Shown here: positions 16,845 to 26,230 of the stretch, piece after piece
How positions within the stretch are numbered: the stretch's first letter is position 1
Layout of the letters: every line of letters begins with the position of its first letter
From: Lachnospiraceae bacterium UBA7060
Lineage (GTDB): Bacteria; Bacillota; Clostridia; Lachnospirales; Lachnospiraceae
Direction of reading: 5' to 3'
Length of the DNA: 64,000 nt
NCBI GenBank assembly: GCA_002493835.1
Contig: DLAA01000160.1
Coordinates: forward strand, 19,066 to 83,065
Translations under genes and position numbers: made by a program
The notes under the pieces: model-generated
Seen by the model: only the letters and a program-made list of their open reading frames with translations
Told to the model about the DNA's origin: nothing
Database searches by the model: none

Positions 16845-17926
16845 AGATGATTCTTGTTTTCCTCCATTCTGACCTTTCCTGTCAGGTAACCCTCCATAGG
16901 GACAAACTTACCATTCAACTCCGGGACAGCCCAATTGATAAGGAAGCATAACGGAATGCAGAGCACAAAACAAACGATTGTAACTGCCGTCGGATACAAG
17001 TATTCCCCGTACTGCAAATCGGCAATACCATTACATAACGGTTTTACAAACGTAAATAGAAGGTTATGAACCGCCATGATAACAAGTGAAAACCTGCCCA
17101 TGCAGGCAAACAGTTTAACTTTTTGAAACAACATCGCAATCAGAAGAAGCCCCGCACTGCCCGCAATAGCCCCGCCTAAAAACAGATCATATCTGCCATA
17201 AATACCGAGTGCCATTACCACACCGTGCCACCCCCAACGTTCCACATAAGGCAAATTTAACGTTGCCACTATATATGTGAGCATGAACAATGCCGCCATT
17301 ACAAGAATCTTAACATAAGATGCTCTCTTCTCCAAATAATCTGCAAATTTTTGTCCAACTCCTCTCCCGACAATCATCAACAGACAGCCGGAAAAGGCAA
17401 TATCGCTTCCAAAAAAACGCCCACCCGAAGACACCCCGTCAAACAGCAGACTCACGAAACCACATAGCATCATCACAGATAAGGCAAATGCAATCCTGCC
17501 TCTCCCGCTGTCAATCTTTGAACGTATGTTTACATATAGCTGAAACAAGAGTGTTGTGACGAACATGCATGGGAGAAACCATAATACAGGACTGCTGCCG
17601 GCTCTTCCAAGAGAGGAATTACTTCCAAATACCACACCTTTGACGAAAGTCAGATTAATATTTCCACTTCCCGCATAAACACATGCCCATAACACATAAG
17701 GTACAAGCAACGCCTTCCCTTTTTTCAAAATAAATTCCCACAACTCCGATCTGGAGTCTATCGTTCTCCCTGAAGCAGCAATTCCGTAAATAAGAAAAAA
17801 GATCGGCATAATAAAGGCGGCAATCGTCCTACGCACGGGATTATACGTAATAGAAGAATGCACATAAACTACGCTTAGCACAGCAAACAATTTCGCCACA
17901 TCCAGATAATCTTTTCTCTCTGTCAT
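16841..17926 (-). CDS. Acyltransferase family 3 membrane protein
   Basis: 361 residues from ATG 17926, chosen because GAGGGG lies just upstream; an in-frame start at 17962 has no site. About ten membrane segments. It begins with RKDYLDVAKLFAVLSVVYVHS, the position and His of the acyltransferase-3 signature, then RRTIAAFIMPIFFLIYGIAASG and, further on, WFLPCMFVTTLLF. Such proteins move acetyl or similar groups onto glycans at the membrane. Its stop overlaps the rfbF start, suggesting its target is the CDP-sugar-derived glycan. Confidence 0.82.
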   Translation of the reverse strand: MTERKDYLDVAKLFAVLSVVYVHSSITYNPVRRTIAAFIMPIFFLIYGIAASGRTIDSRSELWEFILKKGKALLVPYVLWACVYAGSGNINLTFVKGVVFGSNSSLGRAGSSPVLWFLPCMFVTTLLFQLYVNIRSKIDSGRGRIAFALSVMMLCGFVSLLFDGVSSGGRFFGSDIAFSGCLLMIVGRGVGQKFADYLEKRASYVKILVMAALFMLTYIVATLNLPYVERWGWHGVVMALGIYGRYDLFLGGAIAGSAGLLLIAMLFQKVKLFACMGRFSLVIMAVHNLLFTFVKPLCNGIADLQYGEYLYPTAVTIVCFVLCIPLCFLINWAVPELNGKFVPMEGYLTGKVRMEENKNHL

Positions 17927-17963
17927 CTGCGTTCCCCTCTTCTGTTTCCAACTGTTCCACAAG

Positions 17964-19580
17964 TTACTCCTGCGTCCTGCGGTATATCACATTGCCATCC
18001 TTAATCGTCATGATAACTTGTATATCCTTGATATCCATAGGTGGAGTTTCCAGCGGTGATCTGTCCAAAACAACCAGATCGGCGCGTTTCCCTGCCTCAA
18101 TACTCCCCTTTGAGTCCTCCTCAAAATATTGATACGCCGCCCCCGTCGTTACCGCCTTCAATGCCTCATACACAGATATCTTCTGCTTTTCCCCGATCAC
18201 CGCCCCGCTCCGGCTGATTCGGTTGACCGCACACCAGATGGAATGGAGCATATTCGGTTTCGTCACCGGCGTATCCTGGTGGAAATTTACTGCCACTCCT
18301 CTGTCCAGAGCATCCCTTACCGGGCTGATCCTGCTGCCACGCTCACTGCCAAAGTTTTTCATGTGAATATCTCCCCAGTACCATACATGCCCGACAAAAA
18401 TAGAAGCAATCATTTTAAGGCGCGCCATTCTGTCCAGCTGGTCATTTCTCACTGTCTGGCAGTGAATCATAACCGGCCTTAAGTCCTCTTCACAACCCGT
18501 TTCCCTCTTTACCTTCTCATACAGTTCTAAAAACTGCTCACTCGCGGCATCTCCATTGCAGTGCGAAAGCAGCTGTTGTCTTTCTTCCACTGCAGTTCTA
18601 ATCCCCTGCTCTGCCTCCTGATCAGAAAGCCATGGATATCCGCAGTATCCCTCCGCCCCGTTCAGATACGGCTCAGACATCCATGCTGACCGTCCCTGAG
18701 GTGAACCATCAAGGATAAGCTTGTATCCGCCGATCTTAAGATGTCCGCTGTACCGGCCAGCCAGATGAGAAAATTGCCTGTGAATCTCTTTCCCCCCTGC
18801 CGTCAAAAGAGGATAAGAAACCACATCTACCAGAAGCTGCTTTTGTCTGTTCATTTGATCCAGCAGCACGACATCCTGCATGGAGGAAGCCCCATCCTGG
18901 ACAGTCGTTATCCCATTCTCAATATAAATCTGCTGCATGCCCTGCATCATTTTTGCCACATCAAACCGCATTCGTCCCGCTAGCGCTTTTTGAAGCTGCT
19001 GCATCGCAGTCTCTTCCAAATATCCATCAGGCTCCCGCCCGCCCGGGAAACGTCCAATCCTTCCCCCTTCCGGATCCGGCGTATCCGCCTGAATTCCGGC
19101 TAACCGTAATGCCGATGAATTTGCGCATGCCAAATGCCCGGAAACATGCAATATCATGATAGGAATTTCCGCATTCACCTGATCCAGCACATTTCTGTCC
19201 GGATGTGTCTCTTCCTTCAGGAAATTATGGTCATAGCCATACCCAATCAGCAGCGCATCGTCTGCCGGCTGACCAGCAGCAATAGAACGCTTCAACGCCT
19301 CAATAATATCATCAAATGACGTACACTCTGTCAAATCTGTGCAAAGCGACATCTGTCCGTTCATCACCATATGACTGTGCGAGTCAATAAATGAAGGCAT
19401 CAGGCATTTCCCTTCCAGATCTATCATAGCAGCCGCTTCTTCAGACATATCTCTGACATCGTTCAAACTTCCTGCAGCCACTATGACACCGTCACGTACA
19501 AGCACAGCTTCTATCGGACTCTCTCCAAAATCCTGTCCAGACATTGTTATAATTTTCCCATTATAATACAATTGTTCCAT
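17964..19580 (-). CDS. YtcJ-like amidohydrolase
   Basis: 538 residues, typical for the amidohydrolase-3 (YtcJ) group. It has an N-terminal beta domain, MPSFIDSHSHMVMNG with the HxH metal pair (near 74-76), a mid-protein LSHCNGDAASEQFL with His, MIHCQTVR, and a late Asp in NFHQDTPVTKPNML. It ends with GKRADLVVLDRSPLETPP, the end-domain seen in cytosolic deacylases and dihydropyrimidinase-like enzymes. Substrate unknown. It lies in tandem after the GltS-like carrier gene, so it may act on the same imported compound. This pair is out of place in a glycan operon. Confidence 0.85.
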   Translation of the reverse strand: MEQLYYNGKIITMSGQDFGESPIEAVLVRDGVIVAAGSLNDVRDMSEEAAAMIDLEGKCLMPSFIDSHSHMVMNGQMSLCTDLTECTSFDDIIEALKRSIAAGQPADDALLIGYGYDHNFLKEETHPDRNVLDQVNAEIPIMILHVSGHLACANSSALRLAGIQADTPDPEGGRIGRFPGGREPDGYLEETAMQQLQKALAGRMRFDVAKMMQGMQQIYIENGITTVQDGASSMQDVVLLDQMNRQKQLLVDVVSYPLLTAGGKEIHRQFSHLAGRYSGHLKIGGYKLILDGSPQGRSAWMSEPYLNGAEGYCGYPWLSDQEAEQGIRTAVEERQQLLSHCNGDAASEQFLELYEKVKRETGCEEDLRPVMIHCQTVRNDQLDRMARLKMIASIFVGHVWYWGDIHMKNFGSERGSRISPVRDALDRGVAVNFHQDTPVTKPNMLHSIWCAVNRISRSGAVIGEKQKISVYEALKAVTTGAAYQYFEEDSKGSIEAGKRADLVVLDRSPLETPPMDIKDIQVIMTIKDGNVIYRRTQE

Positions 19581-19605
19581 TTTTCCCTCATTTCTGCGCT
19601 GCTTT

Positions 19606-19626
19606 CGTTTCAGCTATACTGAAACG
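19606..19626. other. Short hairpin before the amidohydrolase
   Basis: CGTTTCAG (19606-19613) and CTGAAACG (19619-19626) form a perfect 8-bp stem around a 5-base loop. No T run follows in either direction. It lies in the 134-base gap between the carrier and amidohydrolase genes and could be an operator or RNA hairpin. Confidence 0.35.
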
Positions 19627-19714
19627 GTGCATAAACCGAGTTTGTGGCAAGCAGCGCGCAGACACAAATCTCGCAATGGAAAATTTTATTTATAATCTTG
19701 TCTCCACCTCTATC

Positions 19715-21070
19715 TTATTTCCAATAATATGATTTCTTACCCCAGGATTTCGTAACTTTTAATAAGATCAGATAAAGCACCACACAGACCAACAATCCAA
19801 GCATAGTAGCAGTCAGCGTCAAACTATCGGATGCATATGCCAAAATCAATATATAAACCGGCGTACAAGCCAGCATAACCAAATTCATGGCACCCAGCTC
19901 AACACTTGTCGTCGTCCTAAACTCTGGATCCACAATTCTGACCAGCGCGATACCACTTGGAACCGTGCCAGTACAAGTGCCATACAGGCCAAGCGTTCTC
20001 TCAAAATCGTTGCTGCCCCCAATTCTCTGACCAAAGTAGAAGCAGACTACAAAAGTGACAGCAGTTACGAGCACTACCACTACAATAATTGGCAAAAGCC
20101 ACTGACTGATAATATTGACTGACACTGCCATGAAAGCACACACAACCAGATAATCCGCCGTCCATCCCGTAATCTTGCCCTGCAGCACATTTTCCTGCAG
20201 AAAATCCAAATGCAGCTTCTTCATAAGCCATTTCACAATATATGCGGCATACATACCATTCATAAACATCATGCTGCTCATAGATGTCCCTAAAAATCCC
20301 GGTATGTATGATAATATATTTCCAATTCCCACCGCCAGCACATAGCACACACCGATCAGTGCAAAATGAAAAGCCAATGTCTCTATGTTGCTGCTGCATG
20401 TGGTATCTTTTACCATGTATTCCGTCTGTTCCTCTTTGCGGAAATATCCCTTTAAAATTGCCTCATCTATCTTTCCGCAGTTCTTGGCAATACCGCGTTT
20501 CACACCTAGCTTTGCCGCAGGAATACCAATTAAAAATGCCACGATAAATCCAATGGAAGCAAATGTAATAGCAACCATAGACGCATTTTCCCATCCATAC
20601 TGCTCAAAAATCGCACCATAGGCTGCTGACTGCCCTGGTCCCTGACAAAAAGCAAACGGAATCAGCATGCCGTATCCAGGACTCATATCAGTCATACCGC
20701 CCATAAGATATAAAATCCCAGAGGATATTACCGGCGTTAGTCCATACAGCAGACACCAGACCAGCCCCATGGATACAGCCCCCTTTAGCACATTCCCCGC
20801 ATTACTTTTCTCTCCTTGAGGCGTGCTCGTCAAACTGATTGAAATAAAAGACACAGTAAACAAGTGATTTACAATCGAAGTAAACATTTCCATGTCCGTA
20901 CCAATGGTAACACCCGCCTCCATCGTGACATTCATAAAAACGATACCCAGTATCCCTGCAATCACACTTGTGGGCACCAGCATATTTCGAAACGCTGGTA
21001 TTTTAGCCCGCAGCAGCATGCCTATACACAGCATAATACTCGCCCAGCCAAAGGCCATCATAAAATTCAT
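19715..21070 (-). CDS. GltS-like sodium/dicarboxylate symporter
   Basis: 451 residues from ATG 21070, behind GGGAGG at eight bases; the GTG at 21088 is less likely. Ten or more membrane segments. The GltS/ESS pattern shows as a duplicated fold with re-entrant small-residue loops: LIPFAFCQGPGQSAAYGAIFE in the first half and LGLYGTCTGTVPSGIALVR in the second. This is closer to the uncharacterised GPGQ subgroup than to classical glutamate carriers, so glutamate is only a guess. It lies between the ATP-grasp and amidohydrolase genes on one transcript. Confidence 0.78.
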   Translation of the reverse strand: MNFMMAFGWASIMLCIGMLLRAKIPAFRNMLVPTSVIAGILGIVFMNVTMEAGVTIGTDMEMFTSIVNHLFTVSFISISLTSTPQGEKSNAGNVLKGAVSMGLVWCLLYGLTPVISSGILYLMGGMTDMSPGYGMLIPFAFCQGPGQSAAYGAIFEQYGWENASMVAITFASIGFIVAFLIGIPAAKLGVKRGIAKNCGKIDEAILKGYFRKEEQTEYMVKDTTCSSNIETLAFHFALIGVCYVLAVGIGNILSYIPGFLGTSMSSMMFMNGMYAAYIVKWLMKKLHLDFLQENVLQGKITGWTADYLVVCAFMAVSVNIISQWLLPIIVVVVLVTAVTFVVCFYFGQRIGGSNDFERTLGLYGTCTGTVPSGIALVRIVDPEFRTTTSVELGAMNLVMLACTPVYILILAYASDSLTLTATMLGLLVCVVLYLILLKVTKSWGKKSYYWK

Positions 21071-21094
21071 CGCTAAATCCTCCCTCACCCCTCA

Positions 21095-22240
21095 TCATAC
21101 ACATTCATTTGCCAGACGAAGCATATCCTTCCTGATTCCCTGGCCTGTAATAATCTGCTGAACGACCAGCTGCGGGAACGGATTCACTTCGATAACCGAC
21201 CATCCTTGCGCTGTCAGCGCAAGGTCAAAACCTATAAATCTGGCATAGGAGGATATTTCATTCATCACTCTGTCCGCCAAACCAAGCAATTCCTCCCAGG
21301 CGGGAATCTGAAATCCCGGAATGACTTCCCCGCTGTCGGGATGAAGTATATATTGATTTCCATAGGAATCATATCCACACGTAAATACATACCCATTGGT
21401 CTCATCGATTCTGGCTCTGATCGCCCCACTGTCATTGTCTACAAAACTGCCCCGCTGGCCCATGCGAAACATGGACTGTACAAAATGATTCCCGCCTTGC
21501 CGGTCACGCAGTGTAATCAGTCTAACCGAATTGGCCGACTGTCTGTGAAATTTTGCCAGCGTCTCATCCTGGCAGATCAGCTCGTCCGCAATACCGCCTC
21601 CCTCCGCACACAATTTCTCATACAGCACTTTCCTATCTGCCGTCTTGGAGAGACTGATCCTGCGGACGCCCTTCCCGCAGGAAGCGCGCAGCGGTTTAAA
21701 CACAAATTCCGACTTGCCGTCAGTGTACCTGCAAAACTCCTCGTATCCTGCATCCTTATCTGATTCAGCTCCTACCAGAATACATTGTCTGCCAAAGTAC
21801 TGTCCGATCTGCTGATACATCTGCCATTTATTTCGAATCTTCTCGTACTCGTCAAAATGGTAGCAAGGTCTAAATACCACAAAGCGCTCTTTATCACCCA
21901 TATATTGATTACGCCCCTGATCATTCTTCCAGTAAAACTGAAATTGAAAATATTCCTCCGGTGCAATTCCATATATTTCACAACATGCGTAAATATCCAC
22001 TTCCAGCATTTTTTTCTTTTCCCCATCCAATTTCGGGGCAAACTGTTCGAATGCCAAATCCATATCATTCCAGAATTTAGTATCCTCACGCGTTCTATCT
22101 GCGAACCGGTCGTAGAACTTACGTTTGACCTCAAAGGAATCTGGCATCTTCAACAATTCCAGGACAGCTTCCCTTCTATCCTGATCGAAAGAATCTAATT
22201 GATATTCAACAAAATGTGCCTGCTCATTATAGTACGCCAT
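21095..22240 (-). CDS. Sugar-transfer-associated ATP-grasp protein
   Basis: 381 residues from ATG 22240 with AGGAGGAG just upstream; it overlaps the GT2 gene stop by 14 bases. ATP-grasp elements are FVFKPLRASCGKGVRRISL (Lys and Gly-rich loop near 184-202), LICQDETLAKFHRQSANSVRLITL, and the metal-binding end WSVIEVNPFPQL (Glu and Asn). This matches the family often found in glycan loci and thought to ligate an amino acid or similar acid to a sugar. The substrate is unknown. A possible link to the adjacent GltS-like carrier is speculative. Confidence 0.8.
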   Translation of the reverse strand: MAYYNEQAHFVEYQLDSFDQDRREAVLELLKMPDSFEVKRKFYDRFADRTREDTKFWNDMDLAFEQFAPKLDGEKKKMLEVDIYACCEIYGIAPEEYFQFQFYWKNDQGRNQYMGDKERFVVFRPCYHFDEYEKIRNKWQMYQQIGQYFGRQCILVGAESDKDAGYEEFCRYTDGKSEFVFKPLRASCGKGVRRISLSKTADRKVLYEKLCAEGGGIADELICQDETLAKFHRQSANSVRLITLRDRQGGNHFVQSMFRMGQRGSFVDNDSGAIRARIDETNGYVFTCGYDSYGNQYILHPDSGEVIPGFQIPAWEELLGLADRVMNEISSYARFIGFDLALTAQGWSVIEVNPFPQLVVQQIITGQGIRKDMLRLANECV

Positions 22241-23210
22241 CTTTCTCCTCCTGCTCCTCTTTCTCCTCGGAAGTCTCCTCCTCAAAGTTCAACTTTTCAC
22301 CCACTATCACACCCGGCTGATTTGACACCTTTCGCAAAATGACCCCGATATATTCACCCAAAATCCCCATAAACAGCAGCTGGACCGATCCCAAAAAAAG
22401 CATGCCAATTAACGTAGGAGCCGATCCTGTCGGAAAATAATACCACATAGTCAGCTTCATAATCAAATACACAACACCTATTATAAAGCTGATTATAGAC
22501 ATAGCGAACCCCAATATCGTCATCAGGCGCAAAGGTGTGGTAGAAGTGTTAATCATGGAATTGAGTGCAAACGTCAGATATCTCCAGACATTGTAGCTGG
22601 ATTTTCCACTTCGCCTCTTCTTCTGCACATATTGTATCAATTTTACCTGATAGCCCATATCTGCAATCGCGTTTCTCAATATAATGTCATCATCCGTTTT
22701 AACCCACTCGTCCAGCACTTCCCGATCTACCAGTAAAAGCCCTGACATATGCGCATATTGTGGTATATCTGAAAACAAGTTAATGATCCGGTAAAACAAA
22801 CTGCGCAAAAAATATTTGACTTTGCCTTCTTCTGACGCAATCTTTTGTCCCGCTACAACCTTATAGCCTTCTTCCCAATATTTAACAAATTCAGGTATCA
22901 ATTCTGGCGGTTCCTGAAAATCACAGGCAATATGAATATAGATATCCCCGCTGCAATACTTTCCCGTGTTGTGTCCCGAGCGACCACCGGCCCCGTAATT
23001 ACGGTTATTCATCAAAACTTTGATATGAGAATCTGCGGCGGCAAGTTCTCTTAAATGCTGTCTGGTTGCATCCTTAGAACAGTTATCCGTAAAAATAATC
23101 TCGTAATCATAATCTAACCCCTGCATAATCTCAGTCAATTTATCTGCCATAGGCTTCACATTGTCTTCCTCGTTATAACAAGGCACGACAACACTAATCT
23201 TTTTCCTCAT
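22227..23210 (-). CDS. GT2 polyprenyl-phosphate glycosyltransferase (ArnC/GtrB-like)
   Basis: 327 residues from ATG 23210 behind GGAAGGGA. The GT-A half has VVVPCYNEEDNVKPM, IIFTDNCSKDAT and IHIACDFQEPPELIP (D-x-Q variant of the DxD region). KKRRSGKSSYN is the KRxxGxS motif of DPM1-like enzymes. Two C-terminal membrane helices (about 230-300) and an acidic Glu/Lys tail follow. It probably loads a sugar onto undecaprenyl phosphate for transfer outside the membrane by a GT-C enzyme. It directly follows the SDR and TPP-enzyme genes. Confidence 0.87.
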   Translation of the reverse strand: MRKKISVVVPCYNEEDNVKPMADKLTEIMQGLDYDYEIIFTDNCSKDATRQHLRELAAADSHIKVLMNNRNYGAGGRSGHNTGKYCSGDIYIHIACDFQEPPELIPEFVKYWEEGYKVVAGQKIASEEGKVKYFLRSLFYRIINLFSDIPQYAHMSGLLLVDREVLDEWVKTDDDIILRNAIADMGYQVKLIQYVQKKRRSGKSSYNVWRYLTFALNSMINTSTTPLRLMTILGFAMSIISFIIGVVYLIMKLTMWYYFPTGSAPTLIGMLFLGSVQLLFMGILGEYIGVILRKVSNQPGVIVGEKLNFEEETSEEKEEQEEKDGVL

Positions 23211-23253
23211 AGATATCCCTTCCATCCACGTCCAAGCTCCGCCTCAGAATTTT

Positions 23254-24336
23254 TCACCCATCCTTCATCTCAGAAAGATACTGCAGACTTCTAGTAAAGC
23301 CGTCCGCCACAGTCACCTTCGCATTCCATCCTAGTTCCTTTAGCTTGTCCACATTAACCGGGGTCATTCTTCTGACAGGACTGGCACAATATCCTGCATC
23401 CTCTCTTTTCTGAAACTCAACTCTCAAACCCTTCTCTGGAAAAACGCCTGTCAAAAGCTCTGCCAATTCCCGAATGCTGACATACTGATCCGGATTGCCG
23501 ACATTATAACACTCCCCCGCCTCACCATTCAGCAAAATCTGAAACAGCGCCGCTGTCGTATCTCCCAGATAACAGAACGCTCTCTTGTCCTCCCCATCAC
23601 TCTTCAATACGATATTGTTATTATTTAGAATATTATTGGCAAATTCAGCAAAGACTCTCTTATCATTTTGTACATCCATGGTTGGGCCATACGTGTGATG
23701 GATTCTCGCAATTTTGACTGGAACGCCATATTCCCGGAAATACGCACTGCACATTGCTTCACCACATCGCTTGCTCTCACCATATACATTGCCTGCGGCC
23801 ATCCAGTCCATGCTGCCTACCGTTGTCTCCACAATATCCGCTGTCTTTCCCACACTGCCATATACACTGCCGCTGCTGAAAAAGAGAAATCCCTTTAGCG
23901 GATTCTCCGCTCCATATTTTAATAGTTCGCAAGTTCCGATTACATTCGGAAGCATAGTTTCCACCGGCATTTTCCCATAATACTGAGGGCTTGCCAGACT
24001 GGCCGCGTGAACAATATAGTGAATCGGATCCTGTATCACAAGCGGCGTGTTAATATCACTGCATATCAGATGCAAATATTCTCTGTCGCAGTATTTTCCA
24101 AACCGTCTGCGCGCCTTTTCCACACTGCGGATCCCAGCATATATTTCTATACAGCTCCCATATACTTCATTCAAAAAGATAAGAAACATCACAAAATAGG
24201 ACGCGATCATACCTGTTGCCCCGGTTATATATATTCCTGACCTCTCCAGCAAATTCCATGCCTTCAGGGACTGATAAATCATCTGCATATCTTCACGTAT
24301 GATATGGTTGTCCAGAAAGTCTGCATCGTATCTCAT
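23254..24336 (-). CDS. SDR sugar-nucleotide epimerase/dehydratase or reductase
   Basis: 360 residues, extended SDR. The Rossmann motif is YITGATGMIAS, in which the last Gly of G-x2-G-x2-G is Ala, a departure from most dehydratases. The catalytic Y-x3-K is in NVYGESKRCGE, with FFSSGSVYG giving the Ser. A later FCYLGDTTAALFQILL and YNVGNPDQYVSIRELAELL complete the fold. It lies nine bases after the TPP-enzyme gene. By analogy with YerF it could reduce the two-carbon branch made by that enzyme, but a 4,6-dehydratase or decarboxylase role cannot be excluded. Confidence 0.82.
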   Translation of the reverse strand: MRYDADFLDNHIIREDMQMIYQSLKAWNLLERSGIYITGATGMIASYFVMFLIFLNEVYGSCIEIYAGIRSVEKARRRFGKYCDREYLHLICSDINTPLVIQDPIHYIVHAASLASPQYYGKMPVETMLPNVIGTCELLKYGAENPLKGFLFFSSGSVYGSVGKTADIVETTVGSMDWMAAGNVYGESKRCGEAMCSAYFREYGVPVKIARIHHTYGPTMDVQNDKRVFAEFANNILNNNNIVLKSDGEDKRAFCYLGDTTAALFQILLNGEAGECYNVGNPDQYVSIRELAELLTGVFPEKGLRVEFQKREDAGYCASPVRRMTPVNVDKLKELGWNAKVTVADGFTRSLQYLSEMKDG

Positions 24337-24345
24337 CGTCTTCCC

Positions 24346-26181
24346 TCACCCTTCACTGTCCTCAACTAACGGGATATACATATTCTCCTTTAATTCATCT
24401 CTATCCAGAAATGGTGCCATATCTTCAAGCGGCGCAGATACCATCCTGCCGTCGGCCAGCTTACGGCTTGACGCCTTCGGCATCGTAACCTGTGTCTTAG
24501 TAACAAATACCTGGCAAATCGCATATGTTTCACAGGACAAGAATTTTTTCAGAGTTTCTTCCAAATCATCTATATTTCTGGATTCAAAATAGGGGTATTC
24601 ATAGGCATACGCAATTTTTGAAATATCCGGGAAGCTCAAATCTCCACTCTCCTCCCCAATCCCCACATGTGTATGCTCCTTAAAAAATGAATCCTGCGTA
24701 ATTCGGATAGAATGATACCCCTCATTATTGATGACCACAATGTGAATCGGAAGCCTGTTCTGTTTAATCGTCTGAAGCTCCTGCAGATTCATCTGAAAGC
24801 CTCCCTCGCCCGTAACCAACACCACCGGCCTGCCTTCATTAGCCAGGCAGGCGCCGATTGACGCAGGTAAACAGTACCCCATAGGAGAAGTAGAATGATT
24901 GGTAATCACACGCTGTCCCCGCTTCATCACCGCAGCCTGTCTGCATATCACCCGAGAGTTCCCGGATGTCGTAACGTAAACGGCATTCTCCGGCATTAAC
25001 TCAGACAGCACTTTATAGAATACATATATGCTTCCTCTCCCATCAGGCGTCACATATTTATCCGGCGTGACTACCGGATATTTTTCTACCCAAGTTCTGC
25101 ATTGTGCAATCCATCCACTCCGATCGGGGAAATTTTCCTCCATATGATGTATCCCCGCGATCATGCTCTCAATAAAGTCCAACGCATCAGCATTAACTGG
25201 CAGATCAATATGCAGATACTTCCTCTTCAGCTCTTCCGGATCAATATCAACCATCACCTTATATGCTGCTCTCGCCCATGTCTGCGTATGATACCCCGTC
25301 TGTTTATAGCTCAAGCGGCTGCCGATGGAAAGGAAGAAATCACTGTTTTGGACCGCAAAATTCCCCGCCCGGTCTCCTGTAGCCCCGGGACGCCCCGCAT
25401 ACAATGGGTGATCATTCGGGATACAGTCTTGTGTCGTCATACCTGTAGTCACCGGAATGCCAAGCAGATCTATCAACTCCATAAATTTTTCGTATGCGCC
25501 TGAAAGCCGTACACCCATCCCGCAGTACAGAACCGGCCGTTTAGCCGTCATTAGTTTATTTAAGATCACCGGTATCACTGCCCTGTCAAAGTCCGGTTTT
25601 TCGCAATATCCCTCTTTTTGCGCATCGAATCCATATAAATCATCTGTCTCAATGACCGCCGCCTGAATATCCAATGGAATATCCAGCCATACCGGCCCCG
25701 GCCGGCCGGCCTTCGCAAGGAAGCAGGCTTTCTCCAGCACATATCTTATCCTTGCAGGATCCGACACCATCTCACAAAACTTCGTCATACCCGCCGCGGA
25801 TCTGCAGATATCGTACTCCTGTTCTCCATTTGTCCTTAGATCAAGCCCCATCCCGCGCACTGTGATCGGATAACGCACCTGCCCGGAAAATAAAATCATT
25901 GGGATCGAACCCATATAAGCACATAGGCATCCGGTAATCGCATTCGTCGCACCAGGGCCAGATGTCACACAGACTGCCGCCATCTGATTATGCATTCTAG
26001 CATACGCCTCTGCTGCAATCGCAGCCGCCTGTTCGTGATGATGATAGATCACCTGCAATCCATCTTTATGGCCAAATGCGTCATTCAAGTGCATAGCGCC
26101 TCCGCCGACCACTTCGAATAATCTGGTTACATTATGCTCCACTAAATAATCTGCAATATAATCTGCAACACGTTGTTTCAC
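24346..26181 (-). CDS. Thiamine-diphosphate enzyme, acetolactate-synthase/YerE-like
   Basis: 611 residues with a GTG start behind AGGAGG at eight bases. Three-domain ALS fold: the PYR domain has HHHEQAAAIAAEAYAR with the TPP-activating E50, and TSGPGATNAITG. The middle domain has RPVLYCGMGVRLSGA. The PP domain has VTGEGGFQMNLQELQTI (the G-D-G of the Mg motif is G-E-G here) and INNEGYHSIR. Housekeeping ALS is unlikely: it is embedded with CDP-3,6-dideoxyhexose genes and has no small subunit nearby. In Yersinia, YerE of this family adds a two-carbon unit from pyruvate to C4 of CDP-3,6-dideoxy-4-keto-glucose. That role is inferred here. Confidence 0.86.
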   Translation of the reverse strand: MKQRVADYIADYLVEHNVTRLFEVVGGGAMHLNDAFGHKDGLQVIYHHHEQAAAIAAEAYARMHNQMAAVCVTSGPGATNAITGCLCAYMGSIPMILFSGQVRYPITVRGMGLDLRTNGEQEYDICRSAAGMTKFCEMVSDPARIRYVLEKACFLAKAGRPGPVWLDIPLDIQAAVIETDDLYGFDAQKEGYCEKPDFDRAVIPVILNKLMTAKRPVLYCGMGVRLSGAYEKFMELIDLLGIPVTTGMTTQDCIPNDHPLYAGRPGATGDRAGNFAVQNSDFFLSIGSRLSYKQTGYHTQTWARAAYKVMVDIDPEELKRKYLHIDLPVNADALDFIESMIAGIHHMEENFPDRSGWIAQCRTWVEKYPVVTPDKYVTPDGRGSIYVFYKVLSELMPENAVYVTTSGNSRVICRQAAVMKRGQRVITNHSTSPMGYCLPASIGACLANEGRPVVLVTGEGGFQMNLQELQTIKQNRLPIHIVVINNEGYHSIRITQDSFFKEHTHVGIGEESGDLSFPDISKIAYAYEYPYFESRNIDDLEETLKKFLSCETYAICQVFVTKTQVTMPKASSRKLADGRMVSAPLEDMAPFLDRDELKENMYIPLVEDSEG

Positions 26182-26230
26182 AAACAGTTCCTCCTAATTT
26201 TCTCTATTAATAGATTTCCAGATAAATTTT

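Noticed and set aside
24346..26181. Housekeeping acetolactate synthase for valine/isoleucine synthesis
   Set aside because: No ilvN, ilvC or leucine genes nearby, and it sits between sugar-nucleotide genes; a YerE-like role fits better, though only by context.
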